This document shows, piece by piece, positions 18,701 through 28,267 of a DNA stretch of 64,000 nucleotides; within the stretch, counting starts at the first letter, position 1, and every line of letters starts with the position of its first letter. The notes below the pieces were generated by a model that saw nothing but the letters and a program-made list of their open reading frames with translations, was not told where the DNA came from and did no database searches. Source of the DNA: Pelagomonas calceolata (Eukaryota; Sar; Pelagophyceae; Pelagomonadales; Pelagomonadaceae); contig CAKKNE010000004.1 of the NCBI GenBank assembly GCA_918797485.1, forward strand, positions 4,030,001-4,094,000, in the 5' to 3' direction. A program made the position numbers and the translations under genes.

Positions 18701-20162
18701 CCGCGGTGCCGAGATATCGTGACTCACTGGTTGGTTTCCACACTGATCTCGACCTGATCGGCGTGATGACGAGGACGTCCGCGAGAGCGAACAAGGCCGC
18801 GAGCGTCGCTTCCCCTGGTGGTGTTTTAGCATCAGCTCCAAAGTACTGAACAGGCCCTTCGAAATCGAGCGTCGCGTATTGACTGTTGATGCGCGAGACC
18901 ATGGCGTGGAGTTGTCTTTCTAGGGTGCTGAAGACGCCTTTTGATGTTTTTTGTTCTACTACGTCTAGTTCTAGTCGTCCCGTGGGTTTATTTTTTCTCT
19001 CGGAGGTCGTCCTCGTAATAAGCTTGCCTTCTAAGCGATCTTCCGGCTTCAAGTTTGCTGCCCCCCCAGCACCCAAGACGACTTGCACAAATACTAACTC
19101 GTCCGCTAGCTCGGGGTGTTGTGAGAATAGATCTTCAAATGCTAAAAACTTGTGCACCAAACCTTTGGTAGGGTCCAATGTATCGACGCCCAGGAACAGT
19201 GCTCGTCCCTGGAGCTGGCCTTCGAGCCTCCGAATAGCGGCTAGTGTCGGTGACGCTAAACTGCGAGCTTTGACTACCTCAGGCTCAATACCCACCGGAC
19301 AGACACAGACCCTCGTCAAGTGCCCTTCATGTTCCACGTGGTCCGGGGCCGTTTCTAGGCCTAGAACCATCTCACAGGACGACAGAAAATGCCGCGCGTA
19401 GTCGTAGGTCTGAAATCCTAATAAGTCAGCCGCGAGTAAACCTCGCAGTATTTCCTCGCGGAACGGTAACGTCCTATAGAGTTCAGAAGAGGGAAAGGGC
19501 ACGTGTAAGAAGAACCCCAGCTTGCTATCCGGTGATAGTTGTCTCAACATCCTCGGCAGCAACATAAAATGGTAGTCCTGGATCCAGATCAAATCGCCGT
19601 CTTGGGCCACGTCCCTAATAACATCCGCGAAGGCCTGGTTCGCGCCCACGTACGCGTTCCACATCGTGTCGTCATCATCTCTGTCTTCCTCCTCGTAGTT
19701 GACGGCTCTGGCGCGTGTCACGGTGTCCTCCGTTGTTGGTGGACTTGAGTGAAACAACGGCCATAGCACGCGCTTGCAGAAGCCGTCGTAGAACAACCGC
19801 TCTCTCTTCGCATCCAGAAAAACCGGAGCGTAGCGTTGTTCTCTTAACAATTGATCTCGTAGCGCTCGCTGCTCCGTCGGCGTTTGCATTTGCGTGACGG
19901 GACTGCCGACCCAGTACACATCTCGCCCCGACGCCGTGACTTGTCTGAAGTTCGAGAGGGCCTGGTCCATCGTGTCCGGCACGCGCTGGCCCCGTCGTCT
20001 GTCTCTAGGTAAACGTCTCGTGACCAGTACGACACGCGGGCCGTCCTCGGTGCCGACGGTGTGGACCTCGCGTCGCTGATCCCGGATGTCGTCGAGCTGG
20101 CCGTATAAAGCCGCGATGCGCTCCAGAATTTCTTCCTCGTTCTTGTCCTTGGGCGACGCCAT
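15724..20162 (-). CDS. Trehalose-6-phosphate synthase/phosphatase-like fusion protein, three exons
   Basis: Exons 20162-18754, 18571-18505 and 18414-15724 give 1388 residues. Exon 1 carries most of a GT20 domain: DLIWIQDYHFMLLPRMLR, FFLHVPFPSSELYRTLP and DLLGFQTYDYARHF. The introns fall so that ADVLVITPI-RDGMNVVPFEYLVAR and KKLGAVLLSEFAGCARSLGGA join correctly. Exon 3 holds a degenerate HAD/TPP domain: motif I is LELEGVLAKP instead of DxDGT, so the nucleophilic Asp is lost. In the synthase the UDP-glucose loop reads GVDTLDPTKG where active enzymes have GVDRLDYxKG, so a key Arg is lost too. This resembles plant class II TPS proteins thought to be regulatory. The long C-terminus is disordered and Ser/Pro-rich. 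Intron 1 (18753-18572) is an introner; intron 2 is 18504-18415 (90 nt). Confidence 0.85.
18572..18745 (-). mobile_element. Introner (non-autonomous inverted-repeat DNA transposon) forming TPS intron 1
   Basis: A 174-base element in gene sense from CAGTGTGGAAACCAACC to TTTGATTTCCTCACAG. The ends are imperfect inverted repeats of the family CTGTGTGGAAATCA/TGATTTCCACACAG. The intron is these 174 bases plus the 8 bases before them (GTCGAGAT), so the donor GT lies in flanking sequence and the acceptor CACAG in the element. The 8-base flanks no longer match, suggesting an older insertion. Phase 2. Confidence 0.75.
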
Positions 20163-20582
20163 TGCAGCGCTTTTGACTGCTGGCGGTATTCGTGTCTATG
20201 CGTCTGCGCGTGCGGCCGTGGCCGGCAGCCGTTGCGTCGACGCCTTCGCAGCGATGCCGGTGAATGCGTCGAGGACGCCTGCTGATCGCTTGCCGTCACC
20301 TCGCCGCGGGATACAAGATGAGCGGCAGGCTGTCTGAGCCCTGCCAGAGCGCAACTTGGGCCGCTCCCAAGCGGCCTGGCGGGCGTCTCCGCTGGACAGC
20401 GCTCGTCAAGAGCACTAACACGATACGAACGTCGACTCCAAGAGCGCTGGACGCTCTGGCGCGCGCCGTACGCGTCGGCAGCCTTGGCAGAGCACTCGAG
20501 CACTTTGTGGCAAACGCGACGCTGCCGGCGGACTCAGACCATCTCGGCTCCGTACGCCGTCGCAGCGATCCCCCTGTGACTC
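20163..20582. other. Divergent promoter region, TPS-like / CK1-like genes
   Basis: No gene seen; several GCGTCGACGC-type strings typical of the region's composition. Confidence 0.4.
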
Positions 20583-21806
20583 ATGCGCGCGCTGAGCCTC
20601 CTCCTCTGCACCGCAAGCAGCGCTTTACGGGACGGCTGGGTCGTCGGCGACGTGGTGCTGGGCCCGAGGAGAGCAGCGAGAACGCGGGCGCTGCGGGACG
20701 CGAGTTTACAGAGGACGCGCGAGCGGCTCGAGGCGCGCTGGAAGGCGCTGGACGACGAGGTCGATCATTTACGAGAGCACCGGCGGACGATCTTTAACGA
20801 TGAATTAAAGTTCAAGCGGCTGAAGCGCGAAAAACTACAAGTCAAGGACATGCTCGCGGCGCTCGCGCGGCGGGCGCCGCCTCCGTCCATAGTGCTCGGC
20901 GCGGGCGCGTGCGGCACCGTTTATAGCGCAATACACGAAAAGACGAAGGAGCCCGCGGCTTGTAAAATAGCGCGGACCGGGGAAGGGCGAAGATCCCTGA
21001 AGACGGAGTACGAGTTTCTGAGGAGGGCGCGAAAAACGTGCGGATTGACGGTCGTGGAGGCCCTCGCGCTGCTGGACAATATCCCATCACCCGAGGATGG
21101 TGGGGAGGGTTCCGCGCTGCTCATGGCGCGCCTCGGCCCGTCGATCGACGACCTCTTCTGGGCGACGACCTGCGGCGCCGGCTTCTCGGGGGAGACCGTA
21201 TTACATATAGCGCGGAGCATGCTCAGTGCGCTCGCGGGCCTCGCACGAGCTGATCTGGTCCACGGCGACTGCAAGCCGTCGAACTTCCTGGTCTCGGACA
21301 AGGATGAAATCATCCTGACGGACTTCGGGACGTGCCGCGAGCGTAATGCACCTGCGGACGACGCGGCCGTCGTCGGCACGCCGCGCTTCGCTTCATCAAA
21401 TGCGTTACGAGGCGAGGCGCCGTCATCAAGCGACGACCTGGAGGCCTGCGCCTACGCCCTCGCCTACCTACTCACAGGCCGGCTGCCCTTCGCGGCCGAC
21501 TACGACGACCGCACCACGCTCAAAGCCTCGTCCGACTCGGCGCTCGCGGACGCGAAGGACGCCGTCGCTCCCGACCTGTTGTGCGCGTCGTCTCGTAAAG
21601 GCGAGGCACCCTTCGACGCGGCGGCGAGTGTGTGTGCCGCGTTCCTGCGCGAGGCGCGGCTGGCGCGGACTCAGGGCCGCGACCCGGACTACCACGCGCT
21701 CGTACCATTTTCAAAGCCTTGCGAGCCGGACTGGCGCGCGGCGGGGGTGTCGTGGGACGACTCCGGGGCGATCCACCTGGCGGACTATGACTCGTGTACG
21801 ACGTAA
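20583..21806 (+). CDS. CK1-like protein kinase with N-terminal signal peptide
   Basis: A 407-residue protein. It starts MRALSLLLCTASSALRDGW, a signal peptide, then a coiled-coil-like charged helix (about 40-95). Kinase features: GAGACGTVYSA, ACKIARTG with Lys, Glu in TEYEFLRRA, HGDCKPSNFLV, LTDFGTC with intact DFG, and GTPRFASSNALRGEAPSSSDD followed by LEACAYALAYLLTGRLPF. This last block is the CK1/VRK signature (GTxRYxSxNxHxG...DDLExLGY). Entry to the secretory pathway or plastid is predicted, unlike typical CK1. The catalytic residues are all present. Confidence 0.82.
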   Translation: MRALSLLLCTASSALRDGWVVGDVVLGPRRAARTRALRDASLQRTRERLEARWKALDDEVDHLREHRRTIFNDELKFKRLKREKLQVKDMLAALARRAPPPSIVLGAGACGTVYSAIHEKTKEPAACKIARTGEGRRSLKTEYEFLRRARKTCGLTVVEALALLDNIPSPEDGGEGSALLMARLGPSIDDLFWATTCGAGFSGETVLHIARSMLSALAGLARADLVHGDCKPSNFLVSDKDEIILTDFGTCRERNAPADDAAVVGTPRFASSNALRGEAPSSSDDLEACAYALAYLLTGRLPFAADYDDRTTLKASSDSALADAKDAVAPDLLCASSRKGEAPFDAAASVCAAFLREARLARTQGRDPDYHALVPFSKPCEPDWRAAGVSWDDSGAIHLADYDSCTT

Positions 21807-22151
21807 CTATTACGTAACTTGTTTCTTGTATAATCTTGCATGTTATAACACCACCGAGGTCCAACATCCCCTACTAGGACGTGCTAGACATCCCCCATGA
21901 CTCTGGACGGCGACGGCGACGGGGCTAATTCCCTTGCCGTTCAGGAACGCTCCTGGCTCCGCACCTGGCTGGCTTGCAGAGCAAAGCAAAGCACACAGCA
22001 AAAGCACGCAGCAAGCAAAGAGGGCAGCCCTTTTTGGACGGAGAGCGTCTCAGAGCAACCATCAAGGACTTCGCCGAGGCGCGCGGGCAGCGTCCGCAAA
22101 ACCGGGGGCAGCGTGCGCACCAGCATTAGAACGCCATGTTGCAATGTGCTT
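21807..22151. other. Spacer between CK1-like gene and tRNA
   Basis: No protein gene. Contains a run of AGCAAAGCAAAGCACAC-type repeats near 21978-22020, upstream of the tRNA. Confidence 0.4.
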
Positions 22152-22223
22152 GGGAGCTTGGTCTAGTGGCAGGATACGCGCTTCGGGAGCGCGAGGTCGT
22201 GGGTTCGATTCCCGCAGTTCCCC
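22152..22223 (+). tRNA. tRNA-Pro (anticodon CGG)
   Basis: A 72-base cloverleaf. The acceptor stem is GGGAGCT with AGTTCCC, the D arm TGGTCTAGTGGCAGGATA, the anticodon arm CGCGC-TTCGGGA-GCGCG with anticodon CGG, and the T arm GTGGG-TTCGATT-CCCGC. No intron and no encoded CCA, as usual for nuclear tRNA genes. The overall sequence resembles eukaryotic tRNA-Pro. The A-box and B-box are intact. Confidence 0.95.
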
Positions 22224-22294
22224 ATCGCACGTCGCACACGTAGCTGCGCGCGCAGCCGGCAGTCGCGGGACGCGCGCACCCCCGACGCAGGCCA

Positions 22295-22708
22295 ATGACC
22301 AAAGATCGCGCGCTTACATGGAAGAAAATGCGGGCGCAGCAGTCTCGGAGGAAGAAGGCGCGCATGCGGACGGCCCTCGAGGTCATCCGCCGCTTGGAAT
22401 GGGACCCGGCCTGCTGCGCGGCGGCGGTCGTCGTCGGCTACCACGACCGTATCTTAGGCGAGATTGTCGAGAAGCCGCTCGACGCGTTCTCGCGCTGGGG
22501 CGCGATCGAGCTCGCCGGCGAGGACGATCTCGCGATCCCGCAGCACCGCGTCGTCTACTTCAAGAGCGGCGACGCCATCGTCTGGGACAAGCGGCGCATC
22601 TACGACGGTTGCCGCCTCGACGGCGTCTACGGGAGCACGGGTCACGTCAAGGTCGACCTGTCGGAGATCGCGGCGCGGCGGCGCGGGTGGCGGCCCAATC
22701 ACGAATGA
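22295..22708 (+). CDS. MJ1316-domain (DUF504) protein, RNA-end recognition
   Basis: A 137-residue protein. After a basic N-terminus (WKKMRAQQSRRKKARMRTA) the rest is the MJ1316/DUF504 domain: ALEVIRRLEWDPACCAAAVV, VGYHDRILGEIVEKPLDAF, IPQHRVVYFKSGDAIVWDK and a final GSTG loop. The domain is found in archaea and in eukaryotic proteins such as LENG9, and is named for predicted recognition of RNA cyclic phosphate ends. Here it stands almost alone. It lies 71 bases after a tRNA gene on the same strand, probably by chance. Confidence 0.85.
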   Translation: MTKDRALTWKKMRAQQSRRKKARMRTALEVIRRLEWDPACCAAAVVVGYHDRILGEIVEKPLDAFSRWGAIELAGEDDLAIPQHRVVYFKSGDAIVWDKRRIYDGCRLDGVYGSTGHVKVDLSEIAARRRGWRPNHE

Positions 22709-23378
22709 TAGATCCCGCACGTAACGACGACCGGACGCCCCCCAGTCCCGATGACGGCGCGGCCCGCCTACCTATGTGGGCCGCGCCCGACGACTGCGGG
22801 AGGAGTCCGGCGGCGGCGACAGGACGGAGGAGATTTGGCTGAGGGTGCCCCGAGCGTCCAAGACGCTTCTGGCGAGGTCGCTGTGGCGCTTGGAGGCCTA
22901 ACTAACTTTAACTTTTCACCTCCAACACACTAGTAAGTTACCAAACCTACTAGATTTGAAAAAAACCCGATTCGATACCTCTGTAACTCGAAGCTCGCGG
23001 CGTGATTGCGGCTGTACCAATCGGCGTAGACAAGAATCACGCATCGGAACGCCTTCTGACCTTCGCTGACCGCCAGCTGCTGCGAAATCTTGGCTCGAAT
23101 CGCCCTCAAATTGGCCAAACACCGCCAGCAGCCGGTCATCGAACAAGCGGCCGCGCGGCGGCCCTAGCACTGATTGGCGCTATCGCGGACCAGCTGTAAG
23201 CGAAATATAACTCGCCTGGGCAGCGGTACACCAGCGGCACACCGGTCGGGCTCGAGAGAACCACAGACGTCCGACGTCGGCCGGCGGCAGAGCGTTGCCT
23301 GCACCATGGCCAGCCGCACGAGAGGAGAGACCCGCACACAGCCGACGCGCAATCCCCTCCCCGCGCGCAGGTGGTAAG
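22709..23378. other. Promoter region of the light-harvesting gene
   Basis: A 670-base stretch without a convincing gene. AACACACTAG at 22924-22933 shares the ACACTAG core of other promoters here, followed by TAAGTTACC and an A-rich patch (22957-22965). The reading frame of the LHC extends upstream but without conserved residues. Confidence 0.45.
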
Positions 23379-24047
23379 ATGAAGGTCGTCGTCGCCCTGG
23401 CGGCCACGGCCAGCGCGCTCGTCGCGCCGGTCGCGAAGGTCGCGCCGGCGACGTCGCTGGACGCGAAGTCGGCGGCCATGCCCTTCCTCGAGTGCCCCGC
23501 CGCGCTCGACGGTTTGGACTACCCGGGCAACGTCGGCTTCGACCCGCTGCGGTTCACCGACAGCGACTGGAACATGGCGGAGGTGATCATCCCCAAGGAG
23601 CGGTGGATGGGCGAGTACGCCGAGATCCCCATGGTCTACTGGATGCGCGAGGCCGAGCTCAAGCACGGCCGCATCTGCATGCTCGCGGTCGTCGGCTGGC
23701 TCACGGTCGACGCGGGCATCCACTTCCCGGGCGAGAAGTACGCGGGCATCGACGCGCTCCACGCCCACGACGCCATGCTCGCGTCGGGCAACATGGGCGT
23801 CATGCTGTTGTTTGCGGCGGTGGCCGAGCTGACGTCGATGGTTTCCGTCGTGCAGGCGGCCAAGGGTAGTGGAAGAGCGGCGGGCGACTTCGGCTTGGAT
23901 CCCCTCGAGTTCTGCGGCAACCCGGACACGAAGAAGTTCATGCTCGAGGCCGAGACGACGCACGCGCGGCTGGCGATGCTCGGCTTCTCGGGCCTGTGCA
24001 CGCAGTCGGCGCTGCTCGAGTCGCACACGTTCCCGTACCTGTCGTAG
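23379..24047 (+). CDS. Fucoxanthin-chlorophyll a/c light-harvesting protein
   Basis: A 222-residue LHC protein with ATG at 23379. The N-terminus MKVVVALAATASALVAPVAK is a bipartite plastid signal with an ASAFAP-like cleavage site (SALVAP). Helix 1 has the chlorophyll-binding EAELKHGRICMLAVVGWL and helix 3 the matching EAETTHARLAMLGFSGLC; a middle hydrophobic helix lies around NMGVMLLFAAVAEL. The mature start has the FCP-like LDYPGNVGFDPL. It harvests light for the photosystems in the thylakoid. I cannot tell Lhcf from Lhcr by eye. Confidence 0.93.
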   Translation: MKVVVALAATASALVAPVAKVAPATSLDAKSAAMPFLECPAALDGLDYPGNVGFDPLRFTDSDWNMAEVIIPKERWMGEYAEIPMVYWMREAELKHGRICMLAVVGWLTVDAGIHFPGEKYAGIDALHAHDAMLASGNMGVMLLFAAVAELTSMVSVVQAAKGSGRAAGDFGLDPLEFCGNPDTKKFMLEAETTHARLAMLGFSGLCTQSALLESHTFPYLS

Positions 24048-24206
24048 GGGGTGGAGTAGGTTGTTCTCCTCGTTAGTTTCTAGTCGCGTCGACGGCGTGG
24101 ATGATTGTGAAAACGCGACTTACAGGATGTATCGAGTCGTACGACGGTTTGTCACACTGGCGTTCCGAACGTCGTCGCGGCGCGACACGCAGGCGCGCGG
24201 GCGGAT

Positions 24207-25568
24207 CTAGTACTCCTCGCCGAAGTCCTCCTCCTCGCCCTCGCCCTCGGCCGTCTCGGCGCCGACCTCCTCGAAGTCCTTCTCGAGGGCCGCGAGGTCC
24301 TCGCGGGCCTCGGAGAACTCGCCCTCCTCCATGCCCTCACCGACGTACCAGTGGACGAAGGCGCGCTTGGCGTACATGAGGTCGAACTTGTGGTCGATGC
24401 GCGAGAGCGCCTCGCCGACGGCCGTCGTGTTGGCGACCATGCAGACCGCGCGCATGACGCGGGCGAGGTCGCCGCCGGGGACGACCGTGGGCGGCTGGTA
24501 GTTGATGCCGCACTTGAAGCCCGTCGGGCACCAGTCGACGAACTGGATCGTGCGCTTGGTCTTGATCGTGGCGACCGAGGCGTTGACGTCCTTGGGGACG
24601 ACGTCGCCGCGGTACATGAGGCAGCAGGCCATGTACTTGCCGTGGCGCGGGTCGCACTTGGTCATCATGCCGGCCGGCTCGAAGACCGAGTTCGTGATCT
24701 CGGCGACGGACAGCTGCTCGTGGTACGCCTTCTCGGCCGAGATGACCGGCGCGTACGACGTGAGCATGAAGTGGATGCGCGGGTACGGCACGAGGTTCGT
24801 CTGGAACTCCGTGATGTCCACGTTGAGCGCGCCGTCGAAGCGGAGCGACGCCGTGAGCGACGAGGCCACCTGGGCGAAGAGGCGGTTGAGGTTCGTGTAC
24901 GTCGGGCGCTCGATGTCGAGGTTGCGGCGGCAGACGTCGTAGAGGGCCTCGTTGTCGAGGGCGAACGTCACGTCCGTGTGCTCGAGAAGCGCGTGCGTCG
25001 AGAGCACCGAGTTGTAGGGCTCGACGACGGCGTTGGAGATCTGCGGCGCCGGCGAGATGCAGAACGAGAGCTTGGACTTGCGGCCGTAGTCGACCGAGAG
25101 GCGCTCGAGGAGGAGCGAGCCGAGGCCCGAGCCCGTGCCGCCGCCCGTGGCGTGGAAGGCGAGGAAGCCCTGGAGGCCCGTGCAGTTGTCCGCGAGCTTG
25201 CGGATGCGGTCGAGCACGAGGTCGACGATCTCCTTGCCGATCGTGTAGTGGCCGCGCGCGTAGTTGTTGGCCGCGTCCTCCTTGCCCGAGATGATCTGCT
25301 CGGGGTGGAAGAGCTGGCGGTACGTGCCCGTGCGGATCTCGTCGCAGACCGTCGGCTCGAGGTCGACGTAGACCGCGCGCGGGACGTGCTTGCCGGCGCC
25401 CGTCTCCGAGAAAAACGTGTTGAAGGCGTCGTCGCCGCCGCCGATGGTCTTGTCCGAGGGCATCTGGCCGTCGGGCTGGATGCCGTGCTCGAGGCAGAAG
25501 AGCTCCCAGCAGGCGTTACCGCCCTGGAGACCGGCCTGGCCGATGTGGATGCAGACGCACTCGCGCAT
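24207..25568 (-). CDS. TUBA: Alpha-tubulin
   Basis: A 453-residue alpha-tubulin. Landmarks: MREC start, Lys40 in [12 protein letters not shown] (the acetylation site of axonemal microtubules), GTP-binding [22 protein letters not shown], the alpha-specific Glu254 region, and the C-terminal acidic tail ending in EEY (detyrosination site). Slightly unusual: [15 protein letters not shown] where most have QxGNACWELYC. Single exon. Converges on the LHC gene, 159 bases apart. Confidence 0.98.
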   Translation of the reverse strand: MRECVCIHIGQAGLQGGNACWELFCLEHGIQPDGQMPSDKTIGGGDDAFNTFFSETGAGKHVPRAVYVDLEPTVCDEIRTGTYRQLFHPEQIISGKEDAANNYARGHYTIGKEIVDLVLDRIRKLADNCTGLQGFLAFHATGGGTGSGLGSLLLERLSVDYGRKSKLSFCISPAPQISNAVVEPYNSVLSTHALLEHTDVTFALDNEALYDVCRRNLDIERPTYTNLNRLFAQVASSLTASLRFDGALNVDITEFQTNLVPYPRIHFMLTSYAPVISAEKAYHEQLSVAEITNSVFEPAGMMTKCDPRHGKYMACCLMYRGDVVPKDVNASVATIKTKRTIQFVDWCPTGFKCGINYQPPTVVPGGDLARVMRAVCMVANTTAVGEALSRIDHKFDLMYAKRAFVHWYVGEGMEEGEFSEAREDLAALEKDFEEVGAETAEGEGEEEDFGEEY

Positions 25569-26103
25569 GGTTGCTGGTGGTGAGTGTGGAGAGAGAGAGG
25601 AAGGTGGTGAGCGATTCCGAGGGTGAGTCGGAACCTGCGGGCGAATGGTGGGTTAGTTTTTTGCGCGTTTTTTTGGGACCGGTGGTGGTGTCTCGTGTCG
25701 GCGGCGCGCGCGTCTTGTGACGGGACTGCCCCCGGGCCGCCGCGCGCTCAATTTTTGAGCGGCGGTGCTTGGTGCCTCATTTCTCGGCGGGCGGCGCGTT
25801 TTTGGGAGCGGCGCGCGGCGCGCGGCCACCGGGCAGCCTCCAGGGAGGCCTTGGATGGGCGCGCGCGTCCTGCGGATTTTTTTGCGCTTCGTATGGACAC
25901 GGTAATTTGCTTTTTGCTTGAGCGTTCACAGGATGGTAAGCAGGTAACTTAGTTAGCCGTGCGGGGCTACGTAAAAAGGGCAGGACCCGTCCACCGCTGC
26001 ACCGCCCCGCCGGAGCGCCTCTTCGCGCCTTCGCGGACCGTTGTTCCTCCTGAGAAGGCATGACACTTCGATCTTGGAAGTGGACACGACGAGAGCAAAA
26101 ACG
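25569..26103. other. Divergent promoter region, alpha-tubulin / RGS
   Basis: Contains a purine-rich GAGAGAGAG stretch just upstream of the tubulin start (25590-25601) and several T-runs (25658-25675). No gene seen. Confidence 0.45.
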
Positions 26104-26613
26104 ATGGGTGCTGGGGCCTCCACACCGAGAAAAGCGCAGCCCGACGGCGACGCGGACGACGAGACGGCCGTCAGGGCCATCTTAGGGGAGCTGGGCGGCT
26201 GCGGTGTCCCACCAATGGGCATAGCAGCCGAGAGTTTGAGACTGGCGGTCGCGTCCGACGGTCCCATGCGCAACAAGGTCCGCTCTCATCTAGAGGCGCG
26301 GCGCTGCGCGGCCGGCCTCGACTTTTTAGTTGCGGTGGACGATTATAAGCACACGCGCGGGCCGGACGCGGACGCGGTCCGCGACCGCGCCCGCGAGGTG
26401 CACGAGCGCTTCATCTCCATTGATGCGCCGGCCGAGGTCACGCTGCCGCGGCGCGTGCGGGACGCGGTCGCCCACAAAATTTCAAGTGGTGTCGTGGGCG
26501 ACGACGTCTTCGCGGCCGCGGCGGCCTACGTGTCTAAGGCGCTGGCGCGGGACGCCCTGGGCGACTTCGTGTCGGCGCACCGCGACGACTCCTTGCTTCT
26601 GGCGTCATTGTAA
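26104..26613 (+). CDS. Myristoylatable single-domain RGS protein
   Basis: A 169-residue protein with ATG at 26104. It starts MGAGASTPRK, a strong N-myristoylation signal. The rest fits an RGS box: AGLDFLVAVDDYKHTRG, HERFISIDAPAEVTLPRRVR, and DVFAAAAAYVSKALARDALG leading to DFVSAH. RGS proteins speed GTP hydrolysis by heterotrimeric G-alpha at the plasma membrane. The match is by pattern, not by a diagnostic residue, since RGS boxes are divergent. Confidence 0.65.
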   Translation: MGAGASTPRKAQPDGDADDETAVRAILGELGGCGVPPMGIAAESLRLAVASDGPMRNKVRSHLEARRCAAGLDFLVAVDDYKHTRGPDADAVRDRAREVHERFISIDAPAEVTLPRRVRDAVAHKISSGVVGDDVFAAAAAYVSKALARDALGDFVSAHRDDSLLLASL

Positions 26614-26973
26614 TGGCCAGGGCCGTGTCCGCCGGGCCTCTCGCGCGTTTTGTAAGTCCAAGTCCTTTGTGCGTTGCCGTAGTCGTGTCCTTCCACCTCT
26701 ACCCCGGCCCTACAAAGGAAGCACGTGGCTGGAAAGCTACCTAGCTAGCGTGAAGTCCCTCTAGCCCTTGCCCCTACACACGCAACTGCAAAACGCAGTG
26801 TAATTGGACTTGAACACGCGCTGGAAGCTCTCACGATCGCTACGGACCCTTTAGACGCCGTCGACGGGGACCTCGGGGCGCGAAGTGTCCGGAGAGAGCA
26901 GCGCACGCTCTGACTGCCACTCGCGCTGCCCAGCCGACGTCCGCGCTCGCTTCCGTCTCTGGCCGCGTTGTCC
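26614..26973. other. Spacer between RGS and PhyH genes
   Basis: No gene or clear motif seen; CTAGCTAGC at about 26740. Confidence 0.4.
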
Positions 26974-28077
26974 ATGGCGTACGGCCGCGCAGCGATGCGC
27001 GTCCTGCTCTGCGTGGCGGTCGCGGCCTGGACTCCACCCACGAAACACATGCGACGCCCAACCGCGCTGCACTTCACGAGCAGCGGCAGGGGTGCGCGAC
27101 GCCCGACCGCGTTGTACGTCGAGGTCTCGCAGATGCTCTACGAACAAAGGGAAAAGAGCATTGAACAAAGAGGTGAATTCGAGGAGGAGCTGATTGGCAG
27201 TGGTGGTACTAGTCTAGAAGCCTGCGCTCCTTCCAAGCTCGTGAGCGAACTGTTAAGCGAGGGTGTAGGGCGATGTGACAACGTCCTCGACCCGCAGCAA
27301 GCCGACGCGCTCAAGACCTTCGTCAGAGACGCACTAATTAAAGCAGAGCGCGACACGAGCAAGGGCAAAATTCCGCAGAAACACCGCTTCGCCGAGGTGC
27401 TCCTCAAGGAGAACCGGCGGGACTTCCTCCTCCCTCTAGATGATGAGAAGGTCCTCAATGCAGCTAGAACTATAGCCCTGTCGCCGATCGGCGACGCTGT
27501 GGAAGAGATTCTTGGTACGGACGCCGTCGTGCACGAGTGCAGCTGCCTGATCTCCGACCATGGAAGCCCGAGACAAGTGCTGCACCCGGACACCCCCCAG
27601 CACGAGACCGGCGAGACGCCGCTCTTGACGTGTTTCACCGCATTGCAAGATGTCAGTGAAGATATGGGTCCCACGCTCTTCCTCCCGAAGACGCAGGACA
27701 AGGTCAGCCACCTGCGCTTTTTCAATGACGTGACCAAGGATGAACTGTTGAAGGAACACTCCTCAAATCGCAAGGTAGGCCTGCTCAATGTGGGAGACGT
27801 CTCGTGCTTCGATTCTCGCACTTTACATGCGGGCACGGCGAACCGCGCTCCAGGAACGCGCCGCGCGATGTTCTACCTGTCCTTCCGCAATCCGCGCATC
27901 AGCGATCCCGGGAATCCACCATCACTCAGACCGTGCTTCACGAACGGCCTGACCCTGTCCGATTTACGCGGTAACAGTGCAAAGAAGAAGGCCAAGCTGC
28001 TGGCCAAGGACGACCCGCGGCCGGCCGGCGGCGGCAAGAAGAAGAAGAAGCGCGCGGGGTTCGCGAGTAGTCGATAG
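26974..28077 (+). CDS. Phytanoyl-CoA dioxygenase (PhyH)-family 2-oxoglutarate/Fe oxygenase
   Basis: A 367-residue protein (ATG at 26974; a second Met at 26995 gives MRVLLCVAVAAW, a signal peptide). The iron ligands appear as HPD in RQVLHPDTPQHETGE and the distal His in DSRTLHAGTANRAPG, followed by the 2-oxoglutarate-binding Arg in TRRAMFYLSF. It is a double-stranded beta-helix oxygenase; the substrate is unknown. The C-terminus is Lys-rich (KKKKKR). The signal peptide suggests the secretory pathway or plastid. Confidence 0.85.
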   Translation: MAYGRAAMRVLLCVAVAAWTPPTKHMRRPTALHFTSSGRGARRPTALYVEVSQMLYEQREKSIEQRGEFEEELIGSGGTSLEACAPSKLVSELLSEGVGRCDNVLDPQQADALKTFVRDALIKAERDTSKGKIPQKHRFAEVLLKENRRDFLLPLDDEKVLNAARTIALSPIGDAVEEILGTDAVVHECSCLISDHGSPRQVLHPDTPQHETGETPLLTCFTALQDVSEDMGPTLFLPKTQDKVSHLRFFNDVTKDELLKEHSSNRKVGLLNVGDVSCFDSRTLHAGTANRAPGTRRAMFYLSFRNPRISDPGNPPSLRPCFTNGLTLSDLRGNSAKKKAKLLAKDDPRPAGGGKKKKKRAGFASSR

Positions 28078-28267
28078 TAGTTGTAAGGGTCCTATAGAAA
28101 TGACGATCCGCATACGCGAAGGCTCTCCGCGAGTAAAGTGGGAGCTACTAGCGGCGGAGCACCTCGGAGCGCTCGAGCTTCGAGCAGTTGGCAGGCGTGC
28201 TAAGGCGTCCCGGAGGAGGGACCAGCGGCACCGGCGTTTACGCCTCGGAGCAGCCCCGTGCAAGCAA

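Noticed and set aside
24351-25583. A 410-codon open frame antisense to alpha-tubulin
   Set aside because: It mirrors tubulin codons, is rich in Val/Arg/Glu/Ala from GC bias and shows no domain.
26974-28077. PhyH oxygenase as the TET/JBP partner of the TAGT-like gene
   Set aside because: It has a signal peptide and PhyH motifs, and lies 18 kb away; nothing points to DNA as substrate.
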